A DNA stretch of 64,000 nt from [Eubacterium] yurii (GTDB lineage Bacteria > Bacillota > Clostridia > Peptostreptococcales > Filifactoraceae), in contig FUZS01000007.1 in NCBI GenBank assembly GCA_900167215.1, forward strand, positions 1 to 64,000, read 5' to 3'. Shown one piece after another: positions 43,201 through 52,011 of this stretch; the first letter of the stretch is position 1, and each line of letters starts with the position of its first letter. Under the pieces are notes generated by a model. The model was not told the DNA's origin and did not search any database. It saw only the letters and a program-made list of their open reading frames with translations. The translations under genes and the position numbers were made by a program.

Positions 43201-45388
43201 CACCGGAGCCACAACTTACAGCGTTCCTGTAAATAACGGTGTTCTTTCTGTAGATGGCTCTACAGCAAAAATCATAGGAGTGGGAGAGGTAACGGTTACA
43301 GCTGTTAAAGCAGGAGATAAAAACTACAACAAAACAAGCGCAGAACTTAAAATAACGATAGCAAAAGGCGATGCACCTGTTATTAACTTCCCTACAGCAA
43401 GTAATTTGACATACGGACAAAAATTATCGCAAAGTGTGCTTACAGGCGGAAGTACAGGGTATGGAAGTTTCGCTTGGAAAGACGGAAATGTGATTCCTAC
43501 GGTAAATAATAGTACAGGCTATGAAGTAGTGTTCACTCCAAGTGAAAAAACGCTGAAAAACTATGAAGCAATTACAGAAGAAAACAAGAAAAAGAATGTT
43601 TTGGTTACAGTTGCAAAGGCAAATCCGACTATGAATCTTACAGCAAATGTATCCGGCAATTCAGGAAGCAAAGCTGTTACACTAATTGTAGAAATTGCAG
43701 GGCCAAGCGGCACTGTTAAGCCTACCGGAAATGTAAAATTTTCTTATAAAAACGGAGGCAGTTTTACAGAGCTTGGTACAGTTTCATTAGTAGATGGAAA
43801 AGCTACTTATAAATGGGATAATCCGGAGGAAAAAGAGTATGAAATTAAAGCCAACTATGTAGGAGATACTAATTATAATGCTATAGAAAGTGCTGTTGAA
43901 AAGATAGACACAAGGAAGCAAAGCCAGAGTGATATCTTATTTACAGCTATTTCAGATAAAACTTACGGAGATGGAGAATTTACCCTATCTATTACAGGCG
44001 GCAGTGGTACAGGAGCAGTAACTTACAGTGTACCGACAGGAAACGGCGTACTTGAAATAACCAGAAATAAAGCAAAAATTATAGGAGCAGGAAGCACTAC
44101 TGTAACAGTTAAAAAAGCAGCAGATGATAATTATAATGAAGCAAGCAGAAGTACAAGTATCATTGTTGCAAAGAAAAAGCTGACAGTAAAAGCAGATGAC
44201 AAGACTGTAGTAAAAGGCAAAGCTATGCCGGAGTTTACTTACAACAAGGCAGAAGTGGATAAAAACCTTGCAGATGGAGATACTTTTGCAAATCCTGTTA
44301 TCACATCAAATGCAACAAATACAAATCATACCGGAGAATATGATATTACAATAAGCGGAGGAACGCTTATAAATACTGCCGCTGCAGATGTAGCAAAAAA
44401 CTACGAAATCAAGTACAAAAAAGGCATACTGAAAATTGTAGAGGCGCTTTATGAAGTAAATGTAGTGGACGGAACAGGAAGCGGCAAGTACAGCGAAGGT
44501 CAGACTGTTACCATCAAGGCAAATGATAAGTCAGGTTATACATTTACTATCTGGAAAGGCTCTGACGGAGTAGTCTTTGCCAATGCCTCAGCTAAAGAAA
44601 CAAGCTTTATAATGCCGACAAAGGCGGTTACAGTAACTGCTAACTACAGTGCAAACAGTAATGGCGGTCAATCCGGTGGAGGTTCATCATCCGGTGGCGG
44701 AGGCGGCGGTGGAGGCTCATCTTCATCACCAAAAACAAACACTACACCTGCGATAATCCCTTCAAATAAGAATACACAAACAACTAAAAAAGCCGATACT
44801 ATGACTGTAAACGAAGAAGAAGTTGTAAAATCTGCACCTAATTTGAATTTCGTTGATTTGAAAAGTAATCACTGGGCGATAGAATATATAAGATTTGTCG
44901 TTCAAAGAGGTGTAATGGTAGGAGTGAGCAAATACAGATTCGACCCGAACGGCAAACTCTCAAGAGCGATGTTAATTTCGATGTTGGCACGTATCTCCGG
45001 TGATAAGGTAAAAGATTACAAAGCTGTAGAAGGCATACCTCAAAATAAGTGGTACAGTAAAAATATGAATTGGGCTGTAAATGTAAGGATATTACAAAAA
45101 CCTGAAAAAGGCAAATTCAATCCTAACGAAGCTCTGACACGTAGTGAAATGGCTGTCATAATAGGCAAATACTTGGAATACAAAGGTATTAAACTTGAAG
45201 AAAGAAAAAAAGAGATAAACTTTAAGGATAGCAATAAGATACCTAAAAATTCAAGAAAATATGTAGAAATGTTAGCTAAATATGAGATAGTGGTAGGGGA
45301 CAAGATGGGCAAATTCAATCCCGACGCATCACTTACAAGAGCTGAAACGGCAGTAGTAATGGCAAAATTGATAAGGAAAGAAAATTAG
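40226..45388 (+). CDS. Large repeat-rich SLH-domain surface protein
   Basis: The protein has 1720 residues. A signal peptide with hydrophobic core lies at about 22-43, after a very basic start. Then come an acidic region (about 50-230), a beta-helix-like block of eight repeats of the pattern ITISGGTVTASS-GAGIGGG (about 363-608), and Ig-like/MBG-type repeats with the pattern YGNDEFVLATTGGSGTGA (about 885-1405). A bacterial repeat of the InlB-B/Flg_new type (about 1407-1475) and a Gly/Ser linker follow. Three SLH domains (about 1541-1720) should bind it to the cell wall. ATG at 40226 is set by AAGGAGG 10 nt upstream. Probable adhesin or S-layer-associated protein. Confidence 0.93.
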   Translation: MNMENKRRRRICINRTNLPKRLLSFCLCIVLTLTYSNMYTLAISENTREDSKKNIVAFSSLPNDIQKQEILQGEDLSAVIFPNTLEVSVEETVLANKNIVDKNNKSNDEAIPKKEPDEDNLREMMQEGTEISAKVNENETAELSKDNTSVEEIAETSKYNTEEPAKNSDEAERVKETELKNIMLQDVRWEIDEDNSSKPSFSSENAGDSFVFEPVIPEQYRIAEDVELPKIRVSIRDKESVKTALVHRQSNMQYYDRDKREIKTVPAEVVTDDMKTWGEAGAEKWYVVNDKVTINTRIMVTSDVHLILADRAELKATQGIDVSAENALTIYGQTDEVTQNTGKIEANGVSMSGIGGTYGKPCGKITITGGIVDAKSIYNGAGIGGGQDGAGGNITISGGKVTASSRFGAGIGGGAGITTGAFVEGGNITITGGTVTAKSESGAGIGGGTDFSDGLAHGDTTGGTVTITGGTVTASSMTGAGIGGGANGKGGNITISGGTVTASSGGGAGIGGGLNEAGETTEISGGTVEAISIDGAGIGGGYKGSGGKITISGGTVKAIAKDYRAGNGAGIGGGGADSRIKDAGAGGNVTISGGTVFANSKFSHGIGGGISKESGGQNGANGSFDTGTDGKAIIRTKSFADKDGQGSWQGIIFEKNNGNVYGNQELTENFEINAGQTLTVPAGITLTISSGKTLIIKGKVRNFGTINGDVKIVENGKLLEPYPAPNVVIDYRAEKLIGFNKDNSYEITPSGANVETIDKPADGKVDINTAWIGKNLSIMAKEDDSHLDGIIQKLDIPNHPETPVGLKGVSETSFGKNDGKITGTTAGMEYKPSSENNWKPCTAGETLNLAPGEYEVRMAASDSNFVGKVAIIKVKHAAQFTAPKAKTGLSYTGENQELIERGTVETAIGELQYSLKEAGAYSTAIPKATDAGTYKVYYKVTGVNPDYDYSVSKGEVTVNIAKANQAPLSINDVTGKKYGNDEFVLATTGGSGTGATTYSVPVNNGVLSVDGSTAKIIGVGEVTVTAVKAGDKNYNKTSAELKITIAKGDAPVINFPTASNLTYGQKLSQSVLTGGSTGYGSFAWKDGNVIPTVNNSTGYEVVFTPSEKTLKNYEAITEENKKKNVLVTVAKANPTMNLTANVSGNSGSKAVTLIVEIAGPSGTVKPTGNVKFSYKNGGSFTELGTVSLVDGKATYKWDNPEEKEYEIKANYVGDTNYNAIESAVEKIDTRKQSQSDILFTAISDKTYGDGEFTLSITGGSGTGAVTYSVPTGNGVLEITRNKAKIIGAGSTTVTVKKAADDNYNEASRSTSIIVAKKKLTVKADDKTVVKGKAMPEFTYNKAEVDKNLADGDTFANPVITSNATNTNHTGEYDITISGGTLINTAAADVAKNYEIKYKKGILKIVEALYEVNVVDGTGSGKYSEGQTVTIKANDKSGYTFTIWKGSDGVVFANASAKETSFIMPTKAVTVTANYSANSNGGQSGGGSSSGGGGGGGGSSSSPKTNTTPAIIPSNKNTQTTKKADTMTVNEEEVVKSAPNLNFVDLKSNHWAIEYIRFVVQRGVMVGVSKYRFDPNGKLSRAMLISMLARISGDKVKDYKAVEGIPQNKWYSKNMNWAVNVRILQKPEKGKFNPNEALTRSEMAVIIGKYLEYKGIKLEERKKEINFKDSNKIPKNSRKYVEMLAKYEIVVGDKMGKFNPDASLTRAETAVVMAKLIRKEN
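41310..42056 (+). repeat. Eight in-frame repeats within the SLH surface gene
   Basis: Each unit encodes about 22-30 residues with ITISGGTV near its start and GAGIGGG near its end, separated by variable linkers. The DNA copies share stretches such as GGAGGCACGGTAACG, so recombination could change repeat number. G+C is clearly higher than in flanking DNA because of the glycine codons. Confidence 0.85.
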
Positions 45389-45498
45389 TATTAAACTATG
45401 CGTAGTAATATTTAGGCTATATACTGCTATATCTGAGTTTAGTATATGATAAGAATCAATTTAATCAAGTTTTATTTTGTAAGCTTAAGAATATTTAT

Positions 45499-45650
45499 GA
45501 GAGAAATGTGATACTTTTTATCATATCTTTTGTTAATAAATCTAAAGTATCGCATAATCTGTCTATCACATCTTAAAGCGTACGAAATACTTCATTCTTA
45601 AATCCCATAGAACGAATTTGTTTCCATATTTGTTCTATGGGATTCATTTA
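45499..45650 (-). pseudogene. Remnant of an IS630 transposase 3' end
   Basis: The DNA matches 53770-53915 of the IS630 element with scattered changes and a single-base deletion, including the segment for NPIEQIWKQIRSMGF. Homology stops near 45650, where a family B repeat starts. This is a second, dead copy of the element's C-terminal coding region. Confidence 0.85.
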
Positions 45651-45651
45651 A

Positions 45652-45773
45652 TACTAAACTCTATTTAAACTATGAATTTTATCCATGTGATGCTCTTAGA
45701 AAATATTTTGTTGATAAACTTTGAGTGCATAATTTTTTACAAAATAATTCCATTATTCTATTAGATTTTAGTA
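45652..45773 (+). repeat. Family B repeat, copy 7, diverged
   Basis: Starts TACTAAACTCTATTTAAACT and ends TATTAGATTTTAGTA. The interior is the most diverged of the family. It abuts the IS630 remnant, so insertion may have split or truncated that element. Confidence 0.7.
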
Positions 45774-45814
45774 TAAAAGTTGAATTTAACTTTACACTTC
45801 AGAATTTATTTTAA

Positions 45815-46576
45815 CTATAGATACTTCTCTATACCGCATTGCTCTACTACTTTCTTCCCAATCAAGGTAATAGCTTGTTTTGGGCATTTATTTACACATC
45901 TGTAGCATTTTGTACACATATTACTTGCCACCGCCTTATTTTCGATTATTTCGATATTGTTCATAGGACAGAGCTTCGCACATATACCACAGCCTATACA
46001 TGTATCTCTATTAATTTTAAGCTTATCCGAATAATTTTTTGTAGCATTGTAACAGTACAGCCTTTGACCTAAAAGCCCAGCTATATGATACAATAAACCT
46101 ATGCCCTCTTGTGAAAACTCACCTTTTTTGAAATTTTCAGCTGTAATTTTAATCTTCTCTACTGACTTTTTCACAATCTCCCTATTATCATCCAAACTCC
46201 TCTTAAGAAGGCTTACATCACTTATACAGTCAGGCATTTTAAGATGGAGACCACCTAATATCTTGGCTCCAAAGCTTTTTAGAAGTCTGCCGAGTATACC
46301 TGCACCATCTCCTGAGAAAAGTCCCATAGTCGCAATTATAAATACCTTCTTATCTTGCCAAATAGTAGAATTATTTTTGATGAAGTCACTTAGAATCTTT
46401 GGAATATTACTATAATACACAGGGTAAGCGATTACTATGGTGTCGTGGAGACTTATCTCAGATACTGCATTTTCATCTTCTATCGAATATGACCTTACAT
46501 CGTTTCCACATTCTTCGAGAAATTTTTCAATACAGTACTTGGTATTTCCTGTTCCGCTGAAATATATTCCTATCAT
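45815..46576 (-). CDS. EFR1-family flavodoxin-ferredoxin fusion
   Basis: A 253-residue protein with an N-terminal flavodoxin-like domain (IGIYFSGTGNTKYCIEKFL; FMN site, residues 1-160) and a C-terminal double 4Fe-4S ferredoxin (CIGCGICAKLCP and CTKCYRCVNKCP). EFR1 proteins are single-electron carriers of anaerobes, and their partners are mostly unknown. A second member is at 48448-49212. Confidence 0.92.
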   Translation of the reverse strand: MIGIYFSGTGNTKYCIEKFLEECGNDVRSYSIEDENAVSEISLHDTIVIAYPVYYSNIPKILSDFIKNNSTIWQDKKVFIIATMGLFSGDGAGILGRLLKSFGAKILGGLHLKMPDCISDVSLLKRSLDDNREIVKKSVEKIKITAENFKKGEFSQEGIGLLYHIAGLLGQRLYCYNATKNYSDKLKINRDTCIGCGICAKLCPMNNIEIIENKAVASNMCTKCYRCVNKCPKQAITLIGKKVVEQCGIEKYL

Positions 46577-46801
46577 CTTAACTCATCTCCTTAAAATATA
46601 AGCTTAAATATATAATTTTATATAAATAAATATTTTAAAACTAAGCTATAGTAAAAGACATTGTATTCTTACTTTAATAATAAAGCATATTATAACTTTC
46701 TATCCAATAAGAGATATAAATGTTCCTTACTATAAGCTTAAGTATACACGTAAAAGAAATAGTACAATAATTAAAGTAATCTAATATATTGATTTTGCTT
46801 A

Positions 46802-47647
46802 CTACTTAACTTCAACCATCTTATCGTTATCCATAATAAAAGGTTTTGCCAAGCCTTCGCCTGTATAGTCCTTATATTTAGTCGTTAGATACTTATAACA
46901 CTCTTCTTTAGTAGCAAATTTTATTGCCTGATAAGGCTCTTCAAAAGTAAGTTTTTCTACAAATAAAAAACCGTCTTTATTTGGAACCAAAACGCCAACA
47001 TGACCTACAAACAGATATTCACCATCAAGGTTATCGTGTATTATTACAGAGAGCATCCTTGCATTTTCACTGAACTTGAACTTTTCAAAGTATTTCTCCA
47101 TATTTTTAGCATGTATTTTGACGTCTTGAGTTGCCTCCGTCTTTACTCTTGAGAATAGGATTTGAAACTTTTTCTTCTCTTCATCATTAAATAACTTTCC
47201 TTTGTCTATAGCATCATTATCTTGGAACAGAAGTTTATCATCCGCTCCAATTTGTGGGATTTCAATATTATTTTTCAATAAGGTATAGCTGTTAATCCTA
47301 CAATTTGTTCCTATGAAATCTCCCTTTTTCTCTCTCCATAGAGTACTGATTTTATCCATATCATATTGAGGTGTTGTAAATTCTTTGAAATCCCCTGTCA
47401 AGCCTGTAGCACCTGCAATATCATTATACTCATTTACTCTTTTGAAAAAATCTTCTACACTGCCCTTATCTAATTGAGCTGACAGCAAAGACTTAACTTC
47501 ATCAACAGAGTTTTTATTTGCCAAGTTTGAGTAAGTTGTAGGCTCTTGACTTGCCTTTGGTTTTTGTTGAGAATTGTCACATGCTGTTAATCCAAATGCT
47601 AAGGCTGCACAAATACACAATCCGATTAATTTTTTATATTTTTTCAT
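46802..47647 (-). CDS. DUF4300-family lipoprotein
   Basis: This 281-residue protein has a lipoprotein signal with lipobox LTAC (Cys23). The body matches DUF4300 by TYSNLANKNSVDEVK, FIGTNCRINSYTLLK, HVGVLVPNKDGFLFVEKLTF and the ending AKPFIMDNDKMVEV. Members are lipid-anchored proteins of Firmicutes, including streptococci, with no known activity. It lies between two redox genes but with separate intergenic gaps. Confidence 0.87.
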   Translation of the reverse strand: MKKYKKLIGLCICAALAFGLTACDNSQQKPKASQEPTTYSNLANKNSVDEVKSLLSAQLDKGSVEDFFKRVNEYNDIAGATGLTGDFKEFTTPQYDMDKISTLWREKKGDFIGTNCRINSYTLLKNNIEIPQIGADDKLLFQDNDAIDKGKLFNDEEKKKFQILFSRVKTEATQDVKIHAKNMEKYFEKFKFSENARMLSVIIHDNLDGEYLFVGHVGVLVPNKDGFLFVEKLTFEEPYQAIKFATKEECYKYLTTKYKDYTGEGLAKPFIMDNDKMVEVK

Positions 47648-47864
47648 TTGTTTCTCCTAATTCATGATAATTTTAAAACATAAAAAAATTTTTCCTTAAT
47701 ATTATACTATAACTTTGTCTCCAACGACCGTCCTATTATAACATATTTACTTTAATTACTAAAGAGTTTTTGTATTAACAAGCATAAATTGTATATAGTA
47801 AAGGAAAGTTACTGCTAAAATTTTAATTGGAGTGAAAATTTGTTGAGTGCCTAAACAATAATTT

Positions 47865-48398
47865 TTATATAGCATAAGCCATATTATATGCTTGGTCAAA
47901 AACAGCCTGATTTTTTACCAAGCCTGCATCCATTACATTGGCAGCGTAAATCCTTCCTGAAATCTTGTATTCCTCAAAATGCTCTACAAAACCATCCAAA
48001 TCGCTTAAAGATTTTTCAATAATATTAAATCCGAGAGCAGCTGAAACAATATAGTAAACTTCCTTCTTACCGAAATGTTCCCAAATAGGATATGTCCTGT
48101 CGATAAATGTCTTCATCTGAGCACTTACCCCATGGAAGTAAACAGGGGTCGCCAAAACAAGGATATCAGCCTTTTGAAATAATTCCAATATATGCTGCAT
48201 ATCATCCTTTAATACACATACACCGCCATTTCCCATACATGTGTCGCAGGCATGACAATATCCTATATTTTTATCCATTATACGAATCAAATTTACATTA
48301 TGACCTTTTTCCTCAGCGCCTTTTTTAAACTGTTCACATAGCATTTGAGTGTTCCCGGCTTTTCTTGGAGAGCTTGAAATTATCAATATATTCTTCAT
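47865..48398 (-). CDS. Flavodoxin-family NAD(P)H-dependent FMN reductase
   Basis: The 177-residue flavoprotein has the phosphate-binding start NILIISSSPRKAGNTQMLCEQF, and the FMN-site segments ATPVYFHGVSAQMKTFIDR and CHACDTCMGNGGVCVLKDD. The Cys-containing segment is common in iron-sulfur flavoprotein-like reductases. Electron donor and acceptor are unknown. It is 49 bp downstream of the second EFR1 gene, so the two may be co-transcribed. Confidence 0.9.
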   Translation of the reverse strand: MKNILIISSSPRKAGNTQMLCEQFKKGAEEKGHNVNLIRIMDKNIGYCHACDTCMGNGGVCVLKDDMQHILELFQKADILVLATPVYFHGVSAQMKTFIDRTYPIWEHFGKKEVYYIVSAALGFNIIEKSLSDLDGFVEHFEEYKISGRIYAANVMDAGLVKNQAVFDQAYNMAYAI

Positions 48399-48447
48399 AC
48401 TACTACCCCCTTATAAAGTCTATCAAATACAAAACTTAAAGCTAAAT

Positions 48448-49212
48448 CTATTTTCTATATTTAGTATAAGTGTACTGTCCATGGGTATTTGTAGCTTTTC
48501 CATTAGCATAATAGATTGCGTACTTAGGACATCTGTGGAGACAGCCTAAGCACATTGTACAGACTTCCTTTACCCATTTCGGTTTTCCATCTTTCATTTC
48601 AATTGCTTTAACCGGACATTTCTTTGCACAAAGACAACAGCCTATACATCCATCAGATACAGATAAATTTTTTGTCTTTCTTACATTTCCGTCATATATG
48701 GATTTTCCCAACTTCCCGATAAATCCCGGTAGAGTAAATTTCAAATATTTTCCTTTTAATTCTTGTGAAAGTTGATTCTTTAAATTTGCAATTTCCTCAT
48801 CAGATTTTAAGAGTTTTTTCTCCACTTCCTGCGCATCAGAAAGGTCAAAAGTAATTGTCCATGTATCAGGCATACGAATACCAAATTTTGCGTCAAGCAT
48901 CAAGCCATTTTTCTTTAAAAAATTATCTATACTTAATGAAGCTGCTCCGGTAGTTGTACCGAAAGTTCCAACATAGAAAACATAAGGCTTTTTATCAAAT
49001 TTCAAATTAAGTTTTTCCATAAATTCATATACTATGCTTGGCAAGCCCCATATATAGGTAGGTACAAGTATTCCAACTCTATTATCTTTTATTTCAAAGT
49101 TGTAGTTGCCTGTATTTACAGCTTCTTCAATAGATATTACTTCTTCATCTTTTTTTCTTATCTCATCTGTCACATGTTTGGTATTCCCTGTTGCTGAAAA
49201 ATAGAATAACAT
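48448..49212 (-). CDS. EFR1-family flavodoxin-ferredoxin fusion
   Basis: A 254-residue paralogue of the protein at 45815-46576 with the same domain order: flavodoxin (LFYFSATGNTKHV) and two 4Fe-4S motifs (CIGCCLCAKKCP and CTMCLGCLHRCP). The two differ clearly in sequence, so this is not a recent duplication. A good Shine-Dalgarno (AAGGAGG) precedes the ATG. Confidence 0.92.
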   Translation of the reverse strand: MLFYFSATGNTKHVTDEIRKKDEEVISIEEAVNTGNYNFEIKDNRVGILVPTYIWGLPSIVYEFMEKLNLKFDKKPYVFYVGTFGTTTGAASLSIDNFLKKNGLMLDAKFGIRMPDTWTITFDLSDAQEVEKKLLKSDEEIANLKNQLSQELKGKYLKFTLPGFIGKLGKSIYDGNVRKTKNLSVSDGCIGCCLCAKKCPVKAIEMKDGKPKWVKEVCTMCLGCLHRCPKYAIYYANGKATNTHGQYTYTKYRK

Positions 49213-49380
49213 ACGTAGTCCCTCCTTGTATTTTACAAAAATATATATTATTTTTAATTATACAATTAACTACGAGTATTTAATAGATATTTAATAATTT
49301 CTTAATAGCTTTTAATACTTTGTTAATAAGTTTAAACTTAACTTTTGTCAATAATATTTAGAAATGCTATAGACATATTC

Positions 49381-49974
49381 TTATATACTATTTTGTCTTG
49401 CAAAGGGATCATTATTGGCATCTTCATTCCAAATGTACTCTATCTTATATGCAATCTTTTTTGCAAGCTCACTTCCATAGCAATCCGCAACAAAGCCAAG
49501 AGCCATGTCAATTCCTGCTGAAACTCCTGAAGAAGTATAGAATTTACCGTCATTAACCCAACGAGCTCTTTCTATCCATTTCGCCTCACCAACGCTTTTG
49601 ACCCAATCAAAAGCACTTTTATTAGAAGTCGCCTTTTTTTCGGATAATAGACCTGCAGCTGCTAGAAGTGCCGAGCCTGTACAAACAGACAATACATATT
49701 TTGAAGTGTATGAAAGCTCTACGAGTCTTTTAAGAAAAACTTCGTCTTTAACCAATTGGCGAGTACCCATGCCTCCCGGAATAATCAAAACACTGTCAGA
49801 AGGTAATATTCCCGCTTTTTCAGTATTAATTTTTACTCCTTGAGAGCTTATATGGGTACCATCTTCAATTGAAATATAGTTAAGTGTAGCGTTATCTATT
49901 CCTCCAAATATTTCAACAGGACCAAATAGATCCAAGGTTTCAAACTTCTCAAATATAAGAAAATAGAAATTCAT
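49381..49974 (-). CDS. DJ-1/PfpI-family protein
   Basis: A DJ-1/PfpI-like domain of 197 residues with the nucleophile-elbow Cys in VLSVCTGSALLAAAGLL and the start FLIFEKFETLDLFGPVEIF. These proteins include isonitrile hydratases, glyoxalases and transcription cofactors; here no HTH domain is present. ATG at 49974 is chosen over the ORF start 24 bases upstream because AAGGAG lies 7 nt before it. Confidence 0.9.
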   Translation of the reverse strand: MNFYFLIFEKFETLDLFGPVEIFGGIDNATLNYISIEDGTHISSQGVKINTEKAGILPSDSVLIIPGGMGTRQLVKDEVFLKRLVELSYTSKYVLSVCTGSALLAAAGLLSEKKATSNKSAFDWVKSVGEAKWIERARWVNDGKFYTSSGVSAGIDMALGFVADCYGSELAKKIAYKIEYIWNEDANNDPFARQNSI

Positions 49975-50067
49975 AATTTTGCTCCTTATAAATTTCAAAA
50001 TATACTACTGCTTTTTTTATTATAAGTGTTTATAGTATTCTTTTCAACAATTTTTAGCACTATCTTA

Positions 50068-50182
50068 TACTAATCACCATTTATAATGCCGAGGATTCTA
50101 TTTTACTAATTTACATGTTTTTCATAATTGTCAATAAGTTTACTGAAATGGAATCACATAGCTTTTTAATAGATTTTTAGTA
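50068..50182 (+). repeat. Family A repeat (IS630-derived MITE), copy 6
   Basis: Starts TACTAATCACCATTTATAAT and ends AATAGATTTTTAGTA. A near-consensus copy between the VOC and DJ-1 genes. Confidence 0.82.
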
Positions 50183-50293
50183 TTAACATAACAGCTAATA
50201 ATATTATACTTAACTTTAACTAAGTTCAAACTACCATAACTCTTTTTTTAATTTTTTATATAGAGTTGAATATTATATTTAAAAATAAAAAGA

Positions 50294-50317
50294 CGATAGA
50301 TTTTTTATTTTCTATCG
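50294..50317 (-). terminator. Intrinsic terminator of the VOC gene
   Basis: CGATAGA pairs with TCTATCG around a 10-nt loop, and a T-rich tract follows on the minus strand. It lies 40 bp beyond the stop. Confidence 0.75.
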
Positions 50318-50356
50318 CCAACTAATTTTTTAAAAAATAATGCACTTAAATGTAAA

Positions 50357-50698
50357 TTATAGTTCTTGAACAAAGGAAATCTGATTATTATCTATATCGA
50401 AGACATCAAATACATAGACAACTTCATAATCAGCTATATCACCTGTTTTAATTCCTAATGAATCTAAATCTTGCTTGCACTTTTTAATGTCTTCAATACC
50501 AAGTATAACACTTGAACTCACAACATTTTCACTTTCTGAAAGCTGTAACCATGTCCCAGATGTAAGTTCATATTCAGCAGTTCCTTCCATAGGTATAATA
50601 TCAGGTTCTCCAAGCCATTTTTTATACCATTCAATTGACTTACGGATATCTTTTACTTGAAAAACTGCAACAAAACTTTTTATATTAAGTTTTCTCAT
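50357..50698 (-). CDS. VOC-superfamily (glyoxalase/bleomycin-resistance-like) protein
   Basis: The 113-residue protein has the paired beta-alpha-beta-beta-beta pattern: FVAVFQVKDIRKSIEWYKKWLG at the start and YVFDVFDIDNNQISFVQ at the end. VOC proteins bind metals or drugs; the specific role is unknown. Confidence 0.85.
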   Translation of the reverse strand: MRKLNIKSFVAVFQVKDIRKSIEWYKKWLGEPDIIPMEGTAEYELTSGTWLQLSESENVVSSSVILGIEDIKKCKQDLDSLGIKTGDIADYEVVYVFDVFDIDNNQISFVQEL

Positions 50699-50853
50699 CT
50701 TTTTATCCCCACAATTTCCTTAATGAATTAATTGAGATATATACTTTTAAATATAAATACTATATTTGTATACTAATGCATTTTTTTAACTACACTAATA
50801 TTCAGTAATATTATAAACATTTATTTAATAGATAATATGGCTATTTAGGTTTC

Positions 50854-51309
50854 TTATCTATACCTTTTCATAATATATCTAAGTATAGGGTATTCCAATG
50901 TCTTATCGTGCTTAAAGCCCACTTTCTCATACAATTTTTTGGCTTTTTCGTTGTAATAATAAACCGATAGAGTAACACTCTTAACATCATAAGTCTTAAA
51001 ATTCAAATCTATGAATTCATTGAGAATCTTCTCACCGTAGCCCATACCTGTTTTGGCAGGATTTATCATAAATCTTCCAACATGTATGTTGTCTTCTTCT
51101 ATTCTAACCTGTTGTATAGTTCCCATAAATTCTTCATCAACATAGATAGAGTGCAAATTCGGTAATTCTTTCAACTTTTCATAATCTATAGGAAATGAAA
51201 TCAAATCTCCCATCCATTGTTCTTGAAATTTTTCACCCTTTTCATTGCTCCACTTACATACAAGTGAGGCATTTTCTTTATTTATGCCCTTTTCAAATCT
51301 AATATTCAC
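50854..51309 (-). CDS. GNAT-family N-acetyltransferase
   Basis: A 151-residue acetyltransferase with motif A in VGRFMINPAKTGMGYGEKIL and the C-terminal SVYYYNEKAKKLYEKVGFKH. The substrate is unknown. GAGAAAG precedes the ATG. Confidence 0.88.
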   Translation of the reverse strand: MNIRFEKGINKENASLVCKWSNEKGEKFQEQWMGDLISFPIDYEKLKELPNLHSIYVDEEFMGTIQQVRIEEDNIHVGRFMINPAKTGMGYGEKILNEFIDLNFKTYDVKSVTLSVYYYNEKAKKLYEKVGFKHDKTLEYPILRYIMKRYR

Positions 51310-52011
51310 AACTTTCTCCTTTTCATCACCTAAGCAAATTTGTAAAATTGCCTTAGATTATACCATTTATACTTCTTATAATCAATCTTTAGCTACTTTG
51401 ACATTAAGATTTGATATTTGCTTATATTATTTCATCTTTATTCTATGGTAGATCATCATTTACTTCCTTTTGAAAAAGTATATTACTTAAGCTATCATAA
51501 ATTCATACTATTTTTAGCTAAAATTTAGAATTTATCTGCTATAATATTTAATGCTTAATAACTTTATTTTATCCAAGACTTAACTATTCTATTTTTCAAA
51601 CATATTTAGTCTTCCACCCAGTATTTTCATTTCTTTAGCATTATTTTTAAGTATTTACTTAACTTTTCCACGTAAAAACATATTAAAGATGTTGAAAGTT
51701 GAGTATATTTTAAAAATACAATATTATACTTGACATATCTCTTCCAGCGTTTTCATCTTATTGATAAATATTAAAGTTTCAATAAATATTATTTAGAAAT
51801 TTGCGTGTCAAGTGGTGTATTAAAAAATCAATAAATATTTTAAATTTCAAAGAAAATTGCGATATTTTTAGTGGAAAAGTTGAGTTTTATAAAAAATGAT
51901 ACACTTAATATTTATTAGCAAAAGATATATTATAGAGTATCACAAGGAGAGAATAGATAAAATACATAGTTTAATAGAGTTTAGTATTAAAAAAGTATAG
52001 TTTATTTAATT
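51310..52011. other. Long AT-rich gap with nested inverted repeats
   Basis: AACTTTTCCAC (51661-51671) is repeated inverted as GTGGAAAAGTT (51871-51881), and ACTTGACA (51728-51735) as TGTCAAGT (51806-51813). The two nested pairs could be the ends of a 230-bp mobile element remnant. No ORF was recognised, and the gap is long for this genome. Confidence 0.4.
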
